A stretch of 64,000 nucleotides of DNA, taken from NCBI RefSeq assembly GCF_048128805.1, contig NC_135997.1, positions 23,850,315 to 23,914,314 on the forward strand. Reading direction: 5' to 3'. A program made the translations under genes and the position numbers. This DNA comes from Centroberyx gerrardi (Eukaryota > Chordata > Actinopteri > Beryciformes > Berycidae). A model generated the notes under the pieces. That model was not told the origin of the DNA and ran no database searches. It saw only the letters and a program-made list of their open reading frames with translations. Of the stretch, positions 44,405-56,700 are shown piece by piece; the stretch's first letter is position 1, and each line of letters opens with the position of its first letter.

Positions 44405-46974
44405 GAGAGATTGGTTCAATGGGCAGGCCATTGTAAAGTCTTAGATCTAAAAATGTTAGGGACATTTAGGGATCTGGGAATTTTCTGAGCCTCCAGTAAT
44501 TCAGTTTTACTTCCTGTAATTCAATTTTTACTTCCTGGAACCAAATTTGTTACTATAAAACTGCCTGGAAATCTTTCAAGACAGATGGTTCCTATATAAG
44601 CACAAAGCTTTAAAACTAGGTTATTACAAATGTTTTAATCTTGAACTTGCTAAGACAATGACATTGTTTTTTATCAATTCAGATTTGTAGTGCATTTTCA
44701 AGCCAGTTTCTTCTGTTTAAGTCTCATTCATTTATGGGAGTGGATGATTTGAAGAGGTAATTTGCATATTATTATAATTTGCATGTGTATCCATTTGGGG
44801 GAAAAAGTCTTTACTTCAAGTTCAGATGGCTGTATCTCTAAAATATAAAAGATCCATTCTGTAAAGTGTTATTATTTTGTCAACCAAGGACTTAATATCT
44901 ATTTTGTTCAAAAAGCACCACAATTTGTGTTCACAGGTATCACTTGTTCTCAATGGGAGTCGTTTTCCTTGCTTTAAGGCTCATGAATCTTGTCCAATAG
45001 CCTCTCTGCAAAGCCTCCACCCCCCCAGCCCACCAACGGTTGGGATCTTCCCGGGTTAGGAACGTTGTGTCTGACCTGTACAGGATGTTTCTGGGGACGA
45101 TGCCATGGGAGGCGCTGAGCCAGGCACTGAGCTGGGAGAAGAAGACGTAGGAGCGAACGGCCAAAAGCAGGGTCTTCTCCTCGATGAACCGATCCCCGCT
45201 CCTGCCAAACGCAACGTAAAAAAAAAAAGGTGGAAATGTGCCAATTTGTCAGGTTAATGAGAAAACAGTTCAGGGATGTGTGTTTTTTTTTTAGAGGCCT
45301 TGAAGTCTGCCTGTGTTTGTGTGCGTGTAGGGGTGGGGGAGGGGGGGTAGACGTCATCTTTTAAGAAAGTGGTCCCTGCTCCTACGCAGGCGAGAGGAAA
45401 AGTGGGCCAATTTGTCAGGCTAATTAAACAACAGTTCTAGGATGTGTTCTTCTGAGGTCAAGTGTATCTGTGCAAGTGTGTCTTTCTGTATAAAATTATC
45501 CTGTAGGAACATACGAATATGTAGGTACACACTTGCTATCCAAGGTTAAAGTCACCACCGTATGTGTGAACATTCATTGTGGATACTGTCCAAGTTTAAA
45601 ATAATGAGATTACGCGTGTGTGTGTCTGTCTTACTGTCTTGGAACAGGCTGCAGGGTCCATCTCTCCAGCAGCAGAGCATCTTGTTTGATGACCGGGTCG
45701 CTGATGGGGTCACTGGGGGGGCACTCATCACCATAGCAACAGTCTGGCAGGAGCATGACCTCGATCATGATGGGGATGCTGTTTCTCCAAAGCAGCATCA
45801 CCTCCGAACGGGTCCGCCTGGCCTGCCGACACTGGACACACACAAACATACACAGACGTGCAGAGTTAGTGTTCATTAGTGCATGTCAACACCAGAACCT
45901 TGAAATTTAGGGGCAAAGCAGATGGGACCTGCAGGGGGCCAAGTGAGGCTCGAATCAGGCTGAATTTCTCACTTAATTGGCTTGGGTCATGTTTGGGTTC
46001 AAATAAATAAACATCTTTCCACCTGGCACTTTTACATATACCATGCTGCATAAATGTTCCAGTGACACAGGAATATATTTTATGTCTTCTTTTGTTTGGG
46101 CAATGTAGCTTGCATATCTTGGTTGCAAGTAATGTTGGTGGCCTGGGAGGTGAATCCTATTCTGCTCTCACATATTGTCGCTCTAGATAAATGCCTGAAC
46201 TGTAAATGAGAGGGAAGGAATACCATTTAAAAATATTATTATTAGCAAAATTTTAAGCTTTGGTTATGCTCCGGAACAGAAAGCCATTATGCCCCTGAGA
46301 TTCGTATGGGTTCGGGTCAGTCTCATATTATCACATTCAAGGCAAGCTGTAGTCAAAACTGACAACAATAGAAAAATGTAGTAGGTTTATTTTCCATATG
46401 TGCTTCAGTGTGTTTGTGTCTTTGAAGCTAGGGAGGGAGTGCTGCAGTAGTGGCTGTAACATATACAGTAGCTCTGATCCTGTTTGGGGTTTTATATTTC
46501 ATTGTCTTAGTTAAATAACTGAGCGGCTCAAAAATCGCAGAGTAGCCCATAATTCACTACCATGCCACCATCTTGGACTGCACCAGCTGAAACCCGATTG
46601 ACTCACTACATTTGATAAATGGGTCTGACTAAAGTCTCTTGACTCGCCAACCCAAAATGCCACTGAAGTGGCAACAACAAGCCCCAGCAGAATGAAGAGG
46701 GAGGTAGTGACCAAAACCGGCATCAGGCTGTGCTTTACCAACAGACATGAGAGGCTGTCTATGCGAACGTGTGTGTGTGTGTGTGTTACCTGGGGTAGTT
46801 TGTCGCTGCACTCGTGCTTGTGAAGAGGCGGCATGGCCGACTGGGCTGGGGGACAATGCAGCCCCTCGGTCCTGCCCTTCACTGAACATTCTGGTGTCCT
46901 TCCCTCTGTGATGAGCAGGGTCAGGAACACCAGAAACTCTTCCGCATCGTACTCGAAAAACTCCTCCGACGCAT
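36378..46974 (-). CDS. atosa: Atos homolog A (FAM214A), nearly complete
   Basis: Eleven exons (46790-46974, 45635-45831, 45076-45201, 42427-44326, 41642-41767, 40545-40633, 38970-39066, 38148-38306, 37864-37932, 36808-37007, 36378-36531) join in frame to a TGA. Adding the 16 nt that human FAM214A has before the equivalent junction gives 1,105 aa (human about 1,076). Seen: FFEYDAEEFLVFLTLLITEG at the N-terminus, ETNPLIGSLLQERQEVIARI in the large exon (about residues 431-450), the atos/DUF4210-type block around VSFYSVSDDNAPSPYMG (about 950-970), and the C-terminal domain TLFNPNKTVVKMFVVVYDLR to FSPRC. The family is named for Drosophila Atossa, a factor that promotes macrophage tissue invasion by changing metabolism; the exact role in fish is not known to me. 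Numbering assumes the human-like start. Confidence 0.95.
36671..36748. repeat. (AAT)n/(AGT)n trinucleotide tract
   Basis: Imperfect trinucleotide repeat in the last intron of atosa, between exons 36808-37007 and 36378-36531. Confidence 0.85.
36808..37007 (-). CDS. atosa: atosa exon 11 (with coding microsatellite)
   Basis: 66 codons plus AG: TLFNPNKTVVKMFVVVYDLR, AMPAGHQTFLRQRTFSVPVR, then RDTHTHTSRK and LGQGRTLRYLVHL. The segment after SVPVR differs from human and is coded by a short (CA)n run, adding Thr-His repeats at a position that is charged and longer in human. Confidence 0.95.
37008..37863. other. atosa intron 10
   Basis: About 860 bp of AT-rich sequence with no coding potential or obvious repeat. 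Confidence 0.5.
37864..37932 (-). CDS. atosa: atosa exon 10
   Basis: 23 codons, GVINLESLGKRGYRVPPSGT then IQV, phase 0, CTCGCAG acceptor and GTGAGG donor. Near-identical to human. Confidence 0.96.
38148..38306 (-). CDS. atosa: atosa exon 9 (atos conserved block)
   Basis: 53 codons: ECVLNYRLEPLGTVEGFTAE, VGASGSFCPSHMTLPVDVSF, YSVSDDNAPSPYM. This is the most conserved block of the FAM214/atos family. Phase 0 at both ends; GTGAGG donor. Confidence 0.96.
38970..39066 (-). CDS. atosa: atosa exon 8
   Basis: One base plus 32 codons: VCPKREEDTDEPHQLFSASA, then PPASLSLLGNFE. The donor is GTATAA, followed within a few nt by (CA)n in the RNA (plus-strand (GT)n at 38938-38963). Confidence 0.94.
39067..40544. 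other. atosa intron 7
   Basis: No exon is seen. About 39300-39508 is a diverged repeat also present at 21310-21560 (shared words CCACTGG, GATAAATCC and TTTCCACCCTGA). Confidence 0.5.
40545..40633 (-). CDS. atosa: atosa exon 7
   Basis: 29 codons plus AG: VPQRKNQTGYFDLDTSLTGC, then KGLPWASGK. The acceptor is CGGCAG and the donor GTACAC. It completes an Arg codon with the next exon. Confidence 0.94.
40634..42426. other. atosa introns 5 and 6
   Basis: Introns on both sides of exon 41642-41767. They contain TG-rich simple sequence at about 41080-41160, 41255-41275 and 41498-41512, and the donor-proximal (GT)n at 41612-41634. Nothing else was recognised. Confidence 0.5.
41642..41767 (-). CDS. atosa: atosa exon 6
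   Basis: 42 codons in phase 0: RAHSPSPLRPCNSWKKQNRH, then SLDATATKAFHPCTGLPLLS and SP. Human FAM214A has the parallel HSLDGTSTRAFHPQTGLPLL. The donor is GTACGG, followed after 7 nt by (CA)n in the RNA. Confidence 0.93.
42427..44326 (-). CDS. atosa: atosa giant exon 5 (1,900 bp)
   Basis: 633 codons (about residues 176-808) without a stop. It begins ISAADEELVWQFSQPPSEHL and ends PSTVL at a GTAAGG donor. The protein is largely disordered: repeated PLYSK/PPLYGK words near the start, a Ser/Pro-His stretch, the conserved ETNPLIGSLLQERQEVIARI motif (as I recall human FAM214A has this motif twice), an Arg/Glu/Asp-rich run at about 541-567 (43151-43232), a Thr-His-rich part and a Gln/Met/Thr run at about 42530-42570. 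Open frames on the plus strand across this exon are GC-rich shadows. A 75-nt (CT)n tract precedes its acceptor. Confidence 0.95.
44327..45075. other. atosa intron 4
   Basis: It contains the (GA)n tract at 44336-44410, which is (CT)n in the RNA and abuts the acceptor of the giant exon. The remainder is AT-rich unique sequence. Confidence 0.55.
44336..44410. repeat. (GA)n microsatellite beside atosa acceptor
   Basis: (CT)n in the transcript, ending about 9 nt before the giant exon's first base. Confidence 0.9.
45076..45201 (-). CDS. atosa: atosa exon 4
   Basis: It encodes SGDRFIEEKTLLLAVRSYVF, then FSQLSAWLSASHGIVPRNILY plus AG of an Arg codon. Phase 2 to phase 2 with the neighbours, TTGGCAG acceptor, GTCAGA donor. 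Confidence 0.95.
45635..45831 (-). CDS. atosa: atosa exon 3
   Basis: 65 codons plus CA: CRQARRTRSEVMLLWRNSIP, IMIEVMLLPDCCYGDE, then DALLLERWTLQPVPR. The donor is GTAAGA. Strongly conserved with human FAM214A. Confidence 0.95.
45832..46789. other. atosa intron 2
   Basis: No exon is seen. A repeat at about 46495-46620 (GGCTCAAAAAT, CATCTTGG, GATTGACTCA) is a diverged sibling of 890-1005. (GT)n at about 46769-46786 adjoins the donor of the preceding exon. Confidence 0.5.
46790..46974 (-). CDS. atosa: atosa exon, N-terminal (second coding exon)
   Basis: It starts with AT completing an Asp codon, then ASEEFFEYDAEEFLVFLTLL, and continues to HKHECSDKLPQ with a GTAACA donor. Human FAM214A begins MKPDRDTLDEYFEYDAEEF, so the missing upstream exon should supply about MKPDR plus one base. 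A (CA)n tract in the RNA follows the donor within 5 nt. Confidence 0.94.
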
Positions 46975-49065
46975 CTGGACAAGGCAGAAAGAGACAGAAA
47001 GAGAGGGTCAGGATACCAGACTTCTAAAATCCATTAATATACACATAAGAAGGAGGAACTAATTGGAGAAAACAGGACACAACATGCCAATGGGGTACAC
47101 ACTCGTCCCCTGCTTGTTGATTCCCATCCACACCAAATATTTTTAGACTGTCAGTGAACCAAATCCAGAAATCTATTTTGCATCTTTGCTAGCCTTTCAT
47201 AATGTAAGCCATGTTGAATTCTACATATTTGGCCGTCTCTGCTGTCAACAGACTATAAAATGGTAAGAACTGCTAATTTAATATAAAGTCTGGACATGGT
47301 ACAGCTAACCTGCCCATTTAACACTAAGTGGCCAAATGAATGAGAAGCTGGAATGGATTAGGCTATACATTTTCTATCTTTTCCATGCCGAAGGTACTTG
47401 AATGATTGCCTCTCTTAGGGCTTCTGTACACTGAACAGCTGTGCATAGGAATGATCTGGGGGCCAGTGCAGATAGTGCAGGACAGGTATGTATTGATCTG
47501 TGCTAGGTCTTTATGGTGTGAATAGGCTCCTGGTGAACAAAGCCCAAAGTTCAGACACAGCCGCAGAGATCACATCACAGCGGAGCGAGATGGCCGCAGT
47601 CAGCTGAGCCGTCACAAAGAGGTCACGCAATGCAAGGCTCTACTGGTTCGGACCAAAGATTGTAGCTGCAGATTTACCGCACTGACCAGTGAAGCTAACT
47701 TAAAAGCCCATCCTGTCACAGGTGCTGGGGGGAATGAAAATGCAATGTGAGAGCGACCGTGGAACCCGTATTGACATGAATAACACATGAACGCATAATC
47801 TCTTCTACTTGGATTTTGCTTTAGTGAACATAGCTTTCTAAGTTTTGCTGAAAAGTTTTGGTTTAGAGAAGGGGTGTGGGGGAACTGGAAGGCAGTGGAT
47901 GAGACAACTTTTCCAATTTAGTCGTTTCAGAGGGATATATTTAGACGCTCCATGTCAGCTGAGCTGAGGCGTGATGCCACACACTGTCTGCTCTCTCTCT
48001 CTCCCTCTCTCTCTCTCCACACACACTGACACACATGCTGGCACGCACATATACAGCACTGACTTCTCTCACACGCACAATAACACACACATACACATAA
48101 ACTCACACAGAGACTACAGGACAGAAATAACATTCTGCTGCACCATCCGGTGCTGGACCAGCTCTGCTGGGGCAGGGCTGGGTGGGGCAGGCAGGGCGGC
48201 CCAGGCCCTGGCAGGACAGAGTAGGGCTGATTCAACCTCCCTCCACCCAGGAATAGGCTCCTTCACCCGAAGGACACAGCATCCAAAAGGCTAGCCTCTG
48301 AGGCTAAGCCAACGGCTTTGTAGGAGCAGAAAGGCTTACTGACATAAAAAGAATAGGCTGCTCAGTGCACGGCCGGCCGTACCATTCAAATACTCACTCA
48401 TGCAGAGCCACTTGGAGTATTTCTCACAGAAACCAGAATTTGTGACAGTTTCTGAAAAGGGCATGATGGGGGGTTTTGTGCACAGGGTGGAAAATTACCA
48501 CCAGCCAGATGCTGCTATATTTTAGCTGTGACTGGTAAGTTTGTCTCCTCCACCATGAAAAAGTTAAGTTTCCTGCCCTGTTTGTGTTGTATTTGAAGCT
48601 CAGATCCAAAGCAGAGTATTTTTAGCGGAAGGTTGAAGAGCCTGCCGTAGCTCTTTTTCTCTCCTGTACTCCTCCAGAGAAAACTACCAGAATCCCGCAG
48701 GAGGTCAGCTGATACACAGAAGCTCTGAGAACCACAGCTCTCTGTCTCTCTCCCCAACACGCAAGCACACACTGCTATTATTGTGAGGCTATTCCACTGG
48801 CTTGCATTCGTTTCCTAACCGTAACCACTAAACGCCTAGCCGTATTAACCTAACCCCCGTTCTAACTCTAACCCCCAACGCTAGAGCTGCCTCCACTTAA
48901 AATGACGACCAACAAAATGTGCTGAATTATGAGGATACTCCTCATCACACACAGTTCTCCCACCAGAGCCAGGCTGGCTAGAACAGAGTCCCTCTCAGCT
49001 GGCTCTGCAGAAGTGTGAGCTGTGAGCTAGGCAGAGGGTTGTTACTGCTGCTGTGACTGTGTGTG

Positions 49066-49115
<50 letters not shown>

Positions 49116-49307
49116 GCAGTCAGCCAGCCAGTCACGCACATTCCACCCAGGGAACTCCTCCTACATGCTTTGAGCTGCTGCTGCTGCACGTGGAGAGAGG
49201 CGCAGTCCAACACAAAACATGAGGGAGGGAGGGAGGGTGGGGGGGGGCGGGGGCGGGGGGGGTTGGGGTGGGTGTTGTCAGCCAGCTGTAGGCTGAATGA
49301 GTGCAGG

Positions 49308-49364
<57 letters not shown>

Positions 49365-49480
49365 CGAAAGGAGCTAAGTGAAAAGAGAGCACATATTCAG
49401 GGCCAAACTCCTTTTCTTTATATACTTTATATAAATACTGCTGTATTCAATGGTCAATGGTAGAGAGAGAAACGGTGGAA

Positions 49481-49601
<121 letters not shown>

Positions 49602-51833
49602 ATATACGATACATGTCAAGACTCAAGCTCGCAGATAACACACGCCTTTGCCTGACGATCCACCTGAACGCCCTGTATACAGTCAGCTCTAACTGGCCCA
49701 GGTTTAGCAAGGCCTACAGTCCCAGTCCAGACTGGGACAAGCTCCAGTGCCCTGGGCTATCAGGGGATGTGGGCTAAAGGTAAAGCTCTATGAAGGAGGC
49801 AGGGAGTGAAGGAGAAAGGAAGCATGGATGGATGGAGGGAGGGAGGTGGGGGAGTGATTAAGGGAGCTGCAGAAAACAGATAGCAGACTCTGAGAAGTGG
49901 GGTGCTATACCCTCTCTGCCCACCCACTAACCCACACACACACACACAGAGCCCCAAGCATGTGTGCACAGCGGGTGTAAGATTGCCGTTTTCAAGGAAA
50001 AGTGAACACACACACACACACACACACACAAATCAAGACATGTGACACACATACGCACACCCCTAACACACACCCACAACAAATGCAGACACAAATACAC
50101 AAAACACACAGATACATAACCACCAAACACACACACCCATCCACCCCGAACACACAAACACAGCAAACACACACACGTGCAGTGCGGAACAAAGGGCCAG
50201 TGAGGGAGAGGTTGGTGGAGGGGCCCAGCCAGTGTACGCATAGATGGGATCTGTCATTCCTTAGGGCGTCGTGACTGAATAGAACATTCCTATGTAGCCT
50301 ACACACACACGCATGCACACACACACCAACACAAAGACACAGTCTAAATGGAAGCAGGGATGTGATCAGGATGCAGGACAACACAAAACAGGCAGAAACG
50401 CAGGAAACCTCCAATAGACATGAACGGGGGAGGGTTGCGTTCAAGATACAGTCTAGGTCTTGTTTTTCACAATATTTTAATCCACAATTTAACTTCAGAT
50501 TTCTTTCAATCAGGAGCAAAAAGTATCTTTTAAAACAACAGCCTAGTCCAGGATGCTGAAATCTTTAGAGACTTAATCACATCCCTATGTAAACATCCCA
50601 TGACTCATTTTTTTTTATCCAGCCTTTGGTGCAAATGGTTAATGTGATTTGGGAATTTCGCAAACAATCCAAGTTGTGTAACAAACATTAAGCCTTACAA
50701 ACCGAGGTCAATCCGGCCTACTCCTGCCCCTCCTCCTCTCTTTCACACTGGATCATGACCCATACACTTCTGCCTCTCCATCCCTCCTAAATGTGTCTGT
50801 ATGTGACATCTGTCTGTCATCAATTTGTATGTGACCTGTATGAGTCAGTTTAATGTGTATATGAACCATTACTCCAATGTGTACGTGAGCTTTCTCTCAC
50901 ACTTCAATGTGTATATAAGCTCTCTTTCTCTCTTCAGTGTGTATGAGAGGTCTCTCTCTCTCTCTCTCCAGTGTGTATTTGAGCTCTGTCTATTCAATGT
51001 GTACAAGAGGTCTCTCTCTCTCTAAACTGTCACTCAAAAAAGCATAATATAGGTCCGGTGTTGGGAAAAAAAAAAAGTGTTTCATCATGATAAAGTATCC
51101 AAATCCAACCTGCACTAGACCCAAATTACAGTCACAACGGGGACAGACATGGACCCAAAACCAAACATCACCCACAACCACACAACAAGGAAACACTGAA
51201 CCTTCTTTCTTTAATGTGCATGTGACCTCTCCTCCAACCCCCCCCCCCCGCCCCCCCACCCCCCTCAATGTGTGATGTGAATTATGTAACAGGTCGGATT
51301 TAGATTCAGAGCGTCTTATTATTAGACCTGTGACTGCCCGCCACCAAGTACAACTGGAGTCCAGCCCACAGATCAGCTGGTTTGGCCGGTACGTGTACGC
51401 TCACACATATGTAGACACAGATACACAGACACATGCAGACAGAGATATTCACTCACACAGAACCACACCCTCTCTCTCTCTCCCTCTCTCTCTCACACAC
51501 ACACATCACACACCTCTCAGCTGTCTCTGTGTCAGCTCAGTGCAGAGTCATGTGGAATGGAAAAAGGCCTCCAGGACAAGAGCAGAGGGGTCAGCCTCTC
51601 TAACCGACACAGAGCTGAGAGTAAACACCCCTCGATACACACTTTGGTGTAATTCAGCGTAAGCACCCCCAGGCCTGTCACATATTAGGCAAATGAACAA
51701 GTCAAATGTGTCAAATTTCCCCAAACTGACTGTGGGCAAGATTCGTATGGCTCGTCTACATGTTGCCTCTGTATGTGCTGTGTCTCTGCACATGTTCTGC
51801 AAAGACAAATTCCTGTACACTTATTGTACTTAG

Positions 51834-51958
51834 AGGATAATTGTGGTTCTTTTCAACCTGGGCCTTACTGTTATATGAAAACTTTGAACATAATCAATTG
51901 CCAAGTTGGCAAAAACTAGGAAGGCAAGGCCCAGGTTGAAAATAACCAGACTTATCCT
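51834..51958. mobile_element. Short MITE, 125 bp
   Basis: Inverted ends of about 31 bp, AGGATAAtTgTGGTT...CAACCTGGGCCTT at the left and its imperfect complement at the right (3 mismatches by eye). It could fold into a hairpin. No coding content; the superfamily is undetermined. Confidence 0.65.
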
Positions 51959-52216
51959 TTAATGAGGAGAGTGAATCTGATTCTGAATGTGTTATGGAAG
52001 CTGTATTCATTGTGTGTATAGACTTTAAGATGAGTTGAGGCAGATGAGACTTTTAAATGAGGAAAAGAGATTACACAGTCTACAAAATCATATAATTTGA
52101 ATATGTAAGCTGTTCCTGGAATTGATGTTCCTATTTTAATATAAATTGTGAGAGAGAGAGAGAGAGACACAGGGAGAGACAGAGATAGATAAAAAAGAGA
52201 CACAGAAAGTGAGAGA

Positions 52217-52262
<46 letters not shown>

Positions 52263-52359
52263 CAGTCAGATAAGCTGACCCATTAATCCGTCCACTGTGG
52301 CCACACAATCACTCTGTGTGGTTGGCCCTCTTTCTACAGCAAAGCCTGCTTTGCTCCCT

Positions 52360-52403
<44 letters not shown>

Positions 52404-52490
52404 CAGATTTGAATGTTGTGTAAGTACACATACAGCAAAAACCACTCCCCTCCTCCTCTGCTCAGCTGAAAGAGAGACCAGACCTCTGTA

Positions 52491-52527
<37 letters not shown>

Positions 52528-52742
52528 TGTCATCTGTGTATGTGTGTGTTCAATCTAAGTTAAACAGACAGCACTATCAACACTGCTGGCTTTGCCGGTC
52601 TTTCCTCATTGACACTGCTGAAGAGTCTGTTGTCAAGACAAAAGCCAGCAGACAGGAGAGAGAGCCACAGATCAAAGTCTCAGTGAGAACACAAGACTGA
52701 GGAGCAGACCAATACCTGGGCCTCTGATTATCACACTTGGTG

Positions 52743-52847
<105 letters not shown>

Positions 52848-53544
52848 ATACTGCAGGCCAGGGAAGGGAGAGGCAGATGGATACATAAAAACAGACAAAA
52901 AGGAAGCGACATGAAATAGAGGGAGAGAGACAGAGGCACAGACTAAATGGCAGACAGGAAGACACAGTCAGCCCAAAAGGCAGACAGGAAGACACATTAG
53001 CTATGTTTCCCTCTAACTGTCAAGAACATGTTATGCAAACGTTTGAAATGTCACTAACAATATAAAGTGAATTAGGTGGCATTTCCATCAGCTGAGTTGA
53101 AGAGAATAAAGAGGCTTCCTGAATGTCAAAAAAGCACACATCCACAGGAAAAATGGAAAGTCTTTCAACAATTGGTGGGCAAGTTGTCCTTTAGTGTCAG
53201 CTAAGGTTGGCCTTATTTCATGTTCTCATCCAAAGAAGAAAACAAAAAAATGCACTTGATGATATTCTAATGTACCAACTAATGGCCATACAACCAGATG
53301 GAGACTTGCACATGGGCGCGACAGCAGGTACAACATTTCTGGAGGTTATGATTGTCAGATATTTTACAGACAACAAAGCCACCTCTGAACTGCTGTACAA
53401 TGAAACACAATCTTTTGTACAAAATCAAGTTAAATTGAAAAACCCTTTTAATTTGAGTTCAAATGAAATATAAGACCAATTTTGCAACTGAGTTAAAATA
53501 AAAACATCTTAAAGGAGGGTTAGAGAAGCGCACTTGTGACCACA

Positions 53545-53730
53545 AGGTTGCAGTTCAAATCCCCGGACCGGCTGTACATGGGGCAAGTGAATGAGTAAGG
53601 CTCTCCCCTCCCTCCACAGCTACTGTCCAGGTGAACCTTGAGCAAGGCACTTGGTGGCACTGGGCAGCTTCTGGGTGTGAAAGTGTGGTATTGTATGAAT
53701 GTGAAGCAGGGTGGGGTTGAGGGGTTTGCA
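53545..53730 (+). repeat. tRNA-derived SINE-like segment
   Basis: A B-box-like GTTCAAATCC is followed by the words CTTGAGCAAGGCACTT and GTGAAGCAGGGTG, which recur in the same order at 58910-59120. Confidence 0.5.
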
Positions 53731-56700
53731 TGATTGGAGTGAGTGAAACTACACTGACTTTAAAAATGTCACCTGTTTACACCAAAGTGCTGCGGTAGCA
53801 CAGTGTTGTTGGAACTGTTGAACAAAATATTTAATTCATGCATCGACTTGCCACCACAGTTAGAAAATCACCAAGGTGCTTCCTGGTATGAGGATGTACA
53901 GCGCACCAGCCTCCAGTTGGTTGATGTTTGGTTGAATTATACTGTACTACCTGATGTACAAGCGCATGCTGTATTTCCCTTATGCAGGGCTCTGGGGGCT
54001 CTGTGCCGCCTTAACAGTGCATGATGTAATTCCCCTAACCAGTGTGCATTGCAAAAAGTGTTACACATGAACAAACACACAGAGCCTGGCACTTAATAAA
54101 AGATAAAAAAATATATATATATATGTATACAAAAAGAAGAATATAGGTCTATATGTCTGAGCTGATTTCTCAATGGATAAACAATGCAGCAAGGAAATTA
54201 CAGCATTTTTAAGACGTCTAACACTGAATTGAATACTTTAACTGTATTCAAGACATTTTGAGGTCTTGAGTTTATATAATTTAAGACATTTTAAGATGTT
54301 TTCAGGACCTGCAGACTCCCTGGAAAGCCAGTCAGCCATGTAAGGAGGCTGTGTGTCCAGGGCGTTTCCAGGGAGCTCCACTGCGGCAGCGGCAGCGGCA
54401 GCGGCAGCAGTCGGCCAGGCTGAGCTCACTGAGGTGTGTCTGCTTAACACATAGCGATATCTAGCTCCATCTGGATGGCACCAAACGGAGAGGGTTCCAC
54501 CCTCCCGACGGCGAACTCCTCATTCTTGTCAGGGGCAAGACAAGACGTCCTCACTGGGCAACGATTCAAAGAAAAGGCATTTTCTGCTCTCGCGCTTATT
54601 GTTAGTCAGTCTGGGTAAGAGCGTCGACTGAATGCATAAAATATAAATGCAAAGAAAATTATGATGTTGCCATGACCCTGAGTCAGGCACGGACTGAACA
54701 CATGTGGGCACAATGGGTGGACAAAAGTACACGTACAGCACGCACGCACGCACGCATGCATACTAACACACACACACACACAGACACACACACACAGCTG
54801 TACTCCTATGATGAATATGCAGAGGCAGAATGGGAGATTACACGGACAGTTCCTCCATGCTAAATCTCCTTACTGCAGCCCCCGGTGAGATAAATATAGA
54901 CGCAGCTTGGTAGCTCTCGTTCTCTCTTTCTCTCTCAGATTCCAAAGTGTAGGTTCCTACAAAGAACTATTTGATGACTTTTTTTGTGAAAGTGTTTGGA
55001 GGCAGCACCCACATTAAAAGGGTTTTCTGCACTTAAAAATGATGCCTGAAGTCATAGACTACGCAAAAATAGTAATAATTGCAAGAGTGTAAGAAAAGTT
55101 CCAGCAAACACACAAGACACTGATGCAGGCTTTAATGCTGCAGCGTTTGTTGTGCTGTTCCTTTTTGTAATTAAAAGAAATAATTAAAACTACTGTGTGG
55201 AAACACAGTGAACACGAATGAACATGAAGGCAGCTTGATGTCCACTGTCTCTCACCGTCCCAAGACACATAACCAGCCTTAAAGACCCAAATGCACTGAA
55301 AGCTAAGCAGGTGGCAGCTTTGAAATGTCAGCAGCTCTGGCAACTGCGTTTCACCACCGCCATGGGTATCGTTACCATGCCATATTTTCTGTTCCATGGC
55401 CAGTTCTACAGTCTGATTGACTATATTTGGAGACCAGCTGGTCTACCAGACCAACTAGACTGGACGGTGTTCATATTTTCCCATACATCTGAAAAACAGT
55501 ATAACGCTAGCGTATTGTAGGGTGTTTTGGATTTCATGAATTAGCCTTTCCTCACCATGTCTTGGCTTGCTGTAGCCTACTTCTCAAAAAGAGCATGCTC
55601 ATTCAAAACATGATGATGATGTCCGTTTGCCTCGAAATAAGTTGATGGTCACTGCAGCTCCAGAAACTTTACAGGAAATACACCACTTTGATCCTCAGGG
55701 GTACAACATTTGACTAAAAGGTGATGTAATTTAGTGCAAAACAGTAAAAACAAACATTACTGGCTTAGAAGAAGGGATAGGTAAAAGTAGACAGGGTGAT
55801 ATCGAAGCAGAACACCCATTCTGTCAAAACACGTCAACTATATGAGAAAGTGATACTTAACTAGTCAATGTCCTGGGATCCCCAGAACGCCCGTCATGGG
55901 GACTCCCAATGCTCCCCGGACGCAGACCTACATTATTTACAGCTCCCTCTTGGGTTGGTGCACTCGTTCTATTAGGCCACGCCATTAGGCTTCAATCATG
56001 AGTCACTTACCCCCCGTGTTCAACGGCCACTGCTTTTTCTTTTTTCTGTTTTTTTAAAGGCTTGCAGTGCTAAACAGATGCTTGGAAGAAGCACTGGCCG
56101 TGGCTAATGCAGTTGCTATGTGTATATTAAAATGTGTGTGAAGAGAGGTGCAAATCTGCTTCAAGTTGAAATACTTTTTAATTTGCTGGTGCTTGGCATT
56201 GTGAGTGCGAAAATCACACTAAGCCCTCAGCCCTGTCAGCATCATAAGGCTGCACGATAAAGTGATGATCCTGCTTATTTTTCGAAACACTGTGATCACG
56301 ATTATAAAACCCAGTCATTAGTCTTGATGTTCTGAGGAACAAAGTCATTTCAATCACTTTTACATTTTATATTGGGGATTACTTTTGCTGAATTCAGACA
56401 AAATGTAAATTTACAAAACCTAACTACAGAGGCTTTAATGTTTCAGTATTGTCAAATTCTATGATTATTAAGGAAACTAAAATTAACACACATTAACACA
56501 CAATTAACTGTGCAATGCTATGGCAATGTACAATGTGACTGTTCTTTTTAAATTAACAACTTCAGAGAAGCTAGCGCTGTAAAGGGAGGCCTCAGTCACT
56601 CTACTGGCTGACCAGGGACTTCTACTACTGGAGAGCAGTGAGCAACGATCGCAATTGTTGACCAGGAAAAGAAAAAGACACAAACAAACAATTTAACATA

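Noticed and set aside
47970..48300. Paired frames around 47927-48294 as a possible gene
   Set aside because: They translate CT/CA simple sequence and a GC-rich stretch; no homology or splice sites were found.
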